Below are positions 60,098 to 64,000 of a stretch of 64,000 bases of DNA, piece by piece. The notes under the pieces were generated by a model. That model had not been told where the DNA came from. It worked only from the letters and a program-made list of their open reading frames with translations, and ran no database searches. Location: NCBI RefSeq assembly GCF_004342285.1, contig NZ_SMCV01000005.1:124001-188000 (forward strand), read 5' to 3'. The first letter of the stretch is position 1, and every line of letters begins with the position of its first letter. A program made the translations under genes and the position numbers. The DNA comes from Klebsiella sp. BIGb0138 (GTDB taxonomy: Bacteria > Pseudomonadota > Gammaproteobacteria > Enterobacterales > Enterobacteriaceae).

Positions 60098-60304
60098 AGT
60101 GGAGAGAGAGATTTTTTCTGGAGTTTTATCTGCAGGGCTGTGAGCATCCCATTTCATTCAGAATATGCGCATTAGCAGATAAAATTATTCGTTCTGATTT
60201 CGACACTCGCTGTACCCCGGCGGGACATGTTCCTGTCGCTCAGGGAATATTGATATGGCTGAAATGGTTGTTATTGTCTCTGCTGATTATCGGTATTTCA
60301 CCAG

Positions 60305-60361
60305 CGCCGGATGGAACCGTACGCGATCGACGCCAGCCTGTTTAAGCGCAAGCCTCTGGAG
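60305..60361 (+). pseudogene. Remnant resembling the 3' end of dhaR
   Basis: Nineteen in-frame codons read RRMEPYAIDASLFKRKPLE, identical at 13 positions to the last 19 residues of DhaR in this window. The last 45 bases agree at 37 positions with 42820-42864. No similarity extends further upstream, and the stop codon is replaced by TCG. It is too short to be functional and marks a rearrangement point. Confidence 0.65.
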
Positions 60362-60380
60362 TCGGCAGCGGCTATTGCCC

Positions 60381-61163
60381 TTATCCGCCGGACAGCGTTT
60401 CGACGGCGTCGCGGCACAGCCATTGCGTCCGCCGTAGTTCCAGCCTCGCCTGCTGTTGCGCCGTCGGGGGGCGCTCGCTGACGACATAGTCAAAATCACC
60501 CGCGTGACCGTTACGACACAGCGCCGTGCGGCCAAACTTGGTGCTGTCGACCACCAGCACCGTGATATCCGCACTGGCGGTCAACGCCAGCCGCGCCACC
60601 ACTTCAGCATCGTTGAAATCATACAGATCGCCGCTTTCGTCGATGCCGCCGACGGAAACCACGCCTATATCGACCCGGTAGCGGCTAAAGAAGGCCAGCG
60701 CATCGCTACCAATAATATCCAGATCGCGCTTGCGAATCCGCCCGCCGGCTATCGTCAGCGTACAGCCGGGAAGCTGACTGAGCGGTTGCGCGGCGTGCAG
60801 GTTATTGGTGAAGACGGCGAGAGAAAGGCTCTCCGGCAGGGCACGCGCCACCATCTCCACGGTGGTGCCGGTGCCGAGAAAGCAGCTTTGCGCCCCGCAG
60901 AGCAGCCGCGCCACCTGCTCGCCAATCCAACGCTTGCCGTTGATGTTGACGATCTTCCGCTGCTGCCAGGCGATATTTTCGCGTGCGAAAGGCGCGACCA
61001 TGCCGTGGCGACGCAGCAGCAGACCCTGCGCCGTTAAGTCACGCAGATCGCTGCGTATGGTTTGCAACGATACGCCAAAGTGCCGGGAAAGCGCGTCAAT
61101 ACTGATTTCTCCGCGCTCTGTCGTCAGGGCGACAATGGCATTGCGACGAGTTTCCGGTGTCAT
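60381..61163 (-). CDS. DeoR/GlpR-family repressor
   Basis: The 260-residue protein has the DeoR helix-turn-helix (ISIDALSRHFGVSLQTIRSD, about residues 19-38) and a sugar-phosphate-type sensor domain with FLGTGTTVEMVARAL and VGGIDESGDLYDFNDAE. The usual DSGTT start of the sensor motif reads GTGTT here. Members respond to phosphorylated sugars. It is divergent from the ABC transporter at 61298, its likely target; ACGAAA occurs twice in the shared region (61223-61228, 61275-61280). Confidence 0.88.
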   Translation of the reverse strand: MTPETRRNAIVALTTERGEISIDALSRHFGVSLQTIRSDLRDLTAQGLLLRRHGMVAPFARENIAWQQRKIVNINGKRWIGEQVARLLCGAQSCFLGTGTTVEMVARALPESLSLAVFTNNLHAAQPLSQLPGCTLTIAGGRIRKRDLDIIGSDALAFFSRYRVDIGVVSVGGIDESGDLYDFNDAEVVARLALTASADITVLVVDSTKFGRTALCRNGHAGDFDYVVSERPPTAQQQARLELRRTQWLCRDAVETLSGG

Positions 61164-61297
61164 TTTCCCTTCCTGCCACGCTATTTTCGGCCATCCTAAC
61201 CCGGCAATGTGAAACTATTACTACGAAAGACGTTGGTCATATTTTTGTCAGATTCCCCTGTTTTAATCGTCGCAACGAAAACACCGGGGACGGAACG

Positions 61298-62275
61298 ATG
61301 AATAAAAAAAACGTGCTGGCCGCGCTGATGCTGACCATCATGAGCGCATCGGCTTTTGCCACCTCCACGCTGACGCTCTATACCAGCCAGCCCAACGAAG
61401 ATGCGCAGACGACCGTCAGCGCCTTTGAAAAAGCGCATCCTGACATTGAAGTGAAATGGATCCGTGACGGGACCACTAAACTGACCGCTCGTCTGCAGGC
61501 CGAGTTAGCCGCCGGCGCCGCCGCGCCGGACGTGCTGCTGATCGCCGACAGCGTCACCATGGAAGCTCTGAAACAGCAGCATTTACTGGCCGCGTATCGC
61601 TCGCCGCAGGCCCGCCGCTTTGATGCCCAGCTGTATGATAAAGACGGCTACTATTACGGCACCAAGCTGATCACCACCGGTATCGCCTGGCATACCAAAG
61701 CGCCGGTCAAGCCAACCTCGTGGCGGGATCTCCTGAAGCCGGAGCTGAAAAACATGACCACGCTGCCCAGCCCGCTTTATTCCGGCGCGGCGCAAATCCA
61801 CCAGGCAACGCTGATGAATGCCCCCGACCTGGGCTGGCAATATTACGAGCAGCTGAAAGCGAACGGTGCGATGCCGCAAAGCGGCAACGGCGCGGTAATG
61901 AACGCCATTACGTCCGGGAGTAAGGCCTACGGCGTGCTGGTGGATTACATGGCCATTCGCGAAAAGGCCAAGGGGGCGCCCATCGGGTTTACCTTCCCGA
62001 AAGAGGGGGTCAGCATCGTCACCGAGCCGGTGGCAATGATGAAGAACGCGAAAAATCCACAGGCCGCGAAGGCGTTTATTGATTTCTTACTGTCGACCGA
62101 GGGACAGCAGCTGGTGCTACAGCAGGGCTATCTGCCCGCCGATGCTTCGCTGCCGGTGCCGAAGGGTTTCCCGCCGCGCGACAGCATTAAGCTGATGCCG
62201 TTCGACGCCGCCAAAGCGCTGGCCGACACCGAGGCGAACAAAAAGCGTTTTGCCGACCTGTTTGGCAGCCGTTAA
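61298..62275 (+). CDS. ABC importer substrate-binding protein (AfuA/FbpA-like)
   Basis: From the ATG at 61298, behind a GGGGACGGA ribosome site, the protein has 325 residues with a signal peptide ending near residue 21 (SASAFA). The mature part follows the ferric/AfuA cluster of extracellular binding proteins (LTLYTSQPNEDAQTTVSAFE; LLIADSVTMEAL; AFIDFLLSTEGQQLVLQQGY). Annotators often call this iron(III) transport. AfuA of related bacteria binds hexose phosphates, and the DeoR-type neighbour favours a phosphorylated sugar. Confidence 0.82.
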   Translation: MNKKNVLAALMLTIMSASAFATSTLTLYTSQPNEDAQTTVSAFEKAHPDIEVKWIRDGTTKLTARLQAELAAGAAAPDVLLIADSVTMEALKQQHLLAAYRSPQARRFDAQLYDKDGYYYGTKLITTGIAWHTKAPVKPTSWRDLLKPELKNMTTLPSPLYSGAAQIHQATLMNAPDLGWQYYEQLKANGAMPQSGNGAVMNAITSGSKAYGVLVDYMAIREKAKGAPIGFTFPKEGVSIVTEPVAMMKNAKNPQAAKAFIDFLLSTEGQQLVLQQGYLPADASLPVPKGFPPRDSIKLMPFDAAKALADTEANKKRFADLFGSR

Positions 62276-62278
62276 TTG

Positions 62279-63991
62279 ATGAACGCGATGACACTGCCTC
62301 AGAACGCCAGCGGCAGCCGGATGAAAGGGCTGCTGTGGCTCTTATTATGCCTTGTCGCGGCGATCAGCCTGCTACCCAGCCTGCGCCTGCTTATCGCGGC
62401 ACTGCTCGACTGGCGACTGGGCGGCGACAGCAGCTTGTGGCGCGTGCTGAGCAATCCCGCAACCTGGACCGCGCTGTATAACAGCCTGTATACCAGCGGG
62501 CTGGGAACGCTGATCTCGCTGCTGCTCGGCAGCCTGTTCGCCTTTTGCCTGGCATTGACCAATATCCGCTTTAAGCCGGTGTGGGTATTCCTGTTTATGC
62601 TGCCGATGATGATCCCGCCGCAGGTCACCGCCCTGAGCTGGCTGCAGCTCTTCGGCCCGAGCAGCATTCTGCTCAACAGCATCGGCCTGGCGCCGGGATT
62701 TGGCAGCGCCAATCCGCTCTATTCGGCGCAAGGCATCGCTCTGCTGCTCGGCATTCAGCATGCGCCGCTGGTGTTTCTGGCATTGCGCACCCAGCTGCAA
62801 TGCCTGCCGAAAGAGCATATCGAAGCGGCCAGGCTCAACGGCGCATCGCTGTGGCGCGTCTTTTTCGATATCGTGCTGCCGCTGTGCCGTACGGCGTTGT
62901 GGGGCGGGGCGGCCATCGCGTTTGTCTCCGCGCTCGGCAATTTTGGCATCCCGGCGATGCTTGGGATCCCCATCTCGTTATTTGTGCTGCCGGTCTATAT
63001 CTACCAGACGCTCTCCAGCTTTGGCCCGTCGATGCTTAATGACGTGGCGGCGCTGTCGGTGCTGATGGGCACGCTGGCGATCGGGATTGTTATCGTGCAA
63101 GGCCATATGCAGCGTCGTTACGCCCTACCGCTGATTGGTATGGCAGGGCGCGCGCTGGGCTTTTCGCTGGGGAAATGGCGGCTGGCGACGGAAATTCTGC
63201 TGGGGGTCGTGCTGTTGGTGATTCTGGTCGCGCCGCTGCTGGCGCTGCTGGCGACATCGCTGGTGCCGACGCTCGGCGTCCCGCTCAATGGCGACACCCT
63301 GACCTTTGCCGCCTGGCGCGGGGTCATCGATGCGCAGAGCGCCACCTGGCGAGCGCTGAGCAATAGCATGCTGCTCTCGGTTTGCGCAGCGATGGTGCTG
63401 ATGCTGATTAGCCTACCGCTGGCGTGGCTGCTGGTGCGCCATCCGCGCCGGCCGCTGCGCTGGCTGCACAATATCATCGATATTCCCTATACCCTCCCCG
63501 GCGTGGTGCTGGCGATTGCCTGCATTCTGCTGTTCGCCCGTCCGCTGCCGCTGCTGAATATCAGCCTAATCGGGACATTGACGATTATCTTTTTCGCCTA
63601 TCTCGCCCGTTTCCTCACCGTTTGTCTGAAGCCGGTGCACAACAGCATGTTGCAGCTGGATCCGGCGATGGAAGAGGCTGCGAGCCTCGCCGGCGCAAAT
63701 GTCTCGCAGCGTATGCGCCACATTGTCCTGCCGCTGCTGGCGCCAGCGGCGTTCGCCGGCGCGCTGCTGGTGTTTCTTTCCGCGGTGAACGAGCTGACGG
63801 TTTCGGCGCTGCTGTGGAGCGCCGGGAAAGAGACGCTGGGGGTGATGATTTTCAACCTCGATGAAAGCGGGGACAAAGTGCAGGCGTCGGCGCTTTCGGT
63901 GCTGGTGGTGGCGCTGGTCGCGCTGGTGATGCTGTTGCTCAGCGCGCTCGGCCGATATTTACCCAAAGGAGTGATTCCATGGCAGAACTGA
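62279..63991 (+). CDS. Fused double-domain ABC permease (AfuB/FbpB-like)
   Basis: The protein has 570 residues, about 12 helices, and two copies of the permease signature: EHIEAARLNGASLWRVFFDI in the first half and MEEAASLAGANVSQRMRHIV in the second. This single-chain double permease is typical of the AfuB/FbpB/PhnU group. The ATG at 62279 comes three bases after the binding-protein stop; a TTG directly at the stop is less likely. It overlaps the next gene by 13 bases. Confidence 0.88.
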   Translation: MNAMTLPQNASGSRMKGLLWLLLCLVAAISLLPSLRLLIAALLDWRLGGDSSLWRVLSNPATWTALYNSLYTSGLGTLISLLLGSLFAFCLALTNIRFKPVWVFLFMLPMMIPPQVTALSWLQLFGPSSILLNSIGLAPGFGSANPLYSAQGIALLLGIQHAPLVFLALRTQLQCLPKEHIEAARLNGASLWRVFFDIVLPLCRTALWGGAAIAFVSALGNFGIPAMLGIPISLFVLPVYIYQTLSSFGPSMLNDVAALSVLMGTLAIGIVIVQGHMQRRYALPLIGMAGRALGFSLGKWRLATEILLGVVLLVILVAPLLALLATSLVPTLGVPLNGDTLTFAAWRGVIDAQSATWRALSNSMLLSVCAAMVLMLISLPLAWLLVRHPRRPLRWLHNIIDIPYTLPGVVLAIACILLFARPLPLLNISLIGTLTIIFFAYLARFLTVCLKPVHNSMLQLDPAMEEAASLAGANVSQRMRHIVLPLLAPAAFAGALLVFLSAVNELTVSALLWSAGKETLGVMIFNLDESGDKVQASALSVLVVALVALVMLLLSALGRYLPKGVIPWQN

Positions 63992-64000
63992 AGCTGGAGC
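63979..64000 (+). CDS. Start of the ABC importer ATPase (cut by window edge)
   Basis: An ATG at 63979, eight bases after AAGGAG (63966-63971), opens a frame reading MAELKLE that runs off the window and overlaps the permease end. Position predicts the AfuC/FbpC-type ATPase; only seven codons are visible. Confidence 0.6.

Larger units (their letters stand above)
59952..60380. other. Upstream region of the GntR operon; A/T-rich and rearranged
   Basis: The 429 bases between the GntR gene and the DeoR-type repressor are visibly richer in A/T up to about 60,300 and then become G/C-rich. They hold two operator-like palindromes, a short frame starting at 60255 (MAEMVVIVSADYRYFT) behind AGGG, and a dhaR-like remnant at 60305-60361. 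A 105-residue open frame at 60028-60345 has no family features and is not called. Confidence 0.5.

Noticed and set aside
60028-60345. 105-residue open frame on the plus strand upstream of the GntR gene
   Set aside because: It has no ribosome site, no family features, and crosses both operator palindrome 2 and the dhaR-like remnant, so it is probably a chance frame in rearranged DNA.

Overview
The window looks like chromosomal DNA of a non-motile enteric bacterium of the Klebsiella/Raoultella group. Bases 1 to about 34,150 follow the E. coli garK-rnpB / yhaLKJH / yqjGFKEDC-mzrA-yqjA / exuR-exuT / uxaCA / ygjV-sstT-alx-ygjR-ygjP-rlmG-fadH / patA / yqjI-yqjH order, in inverted orientation. Three differences point to Klebsiella: lsrKR-lsrACDBFG sits between fadH and patA, the aerotaxis gene aer is missing between patA and yqjI, and a dha (glycerol/dihydroxyacetone) cluster lies next to yqjH. 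Names rest on remembered family resemblance; no database search was possible.

Layout. 1-4,800: end of garK, RNase P RNA, and the small yha/yqj genes (cupin, LysR regulator, DUF805, glutathionyl-hydroquinone reductase, DoxX). 5,000-7,700: envelope genes yqjKEDC, mzrA and yqjA. 8,000-13,650: hexuronate uptake and breakdown (exuR, exuT, uxaC, uxaA). 13,780-22,080: ygjV, sstT, alx with a long structured leader, ygjR, ygjP, rlmG, fadH. 22,250-30,900: the complete autoinducer-2 system, with lsrK and lsrR transcribed divergently from lsrACDBFG. 30,950-34,150: patA, then yqjI/yqjH around a regulatory region with a Fur box and a nickel-repressor-type palindrome. 34,270-42,870: the dha region, with an ATP-dependent dihydroxyacetone kinase, a PTS-dependent kinase (dhaKLM), glycerol dehydrogenase and dhaR. 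The coenzyme-B12 branch (dhaT/dhaB) known next to dhaR in K. pneumoniae is not here.

42,900-51,400 holds a has hemophore locus: ECF sigma factor HasI, anti-sigma HasS, receptor HasR, hemophore HasA and the type I exporter HasDE. It has Fur boxes and a promoter motif repeated upstream of hasS and hasR. No hasB (TonB-like) gene follows; a short, probably truncated frame does.

51,400-60,000 holds the least familiar part: nine tightly packed, partly overlapping minus-strand genes. They encode a GntR regulator, an SsuA/TauA/NMT1-type ABC importer, an MDR reductase, a hotdog thioesterase, a glyoxalase-like protein, an acyl-CoA-synthetase-like enzyme and a cytoplasmic gamma-glutamyltransferase-family amidohydrolase. 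I recognise no described pathway with this set. Two palindromes with a shared core lie upstream of it. At 60,305-60,361 there is a 19-codon remnant resembling the 3' end of dhaR, so the has plus GntR-operon block (about 17.4 kb) is bracketed by dhaR-3'-like sequence, which suggests an imported block. The window ends with a DeoR-type repressor divergent from an AfuABC-like ABC operon.
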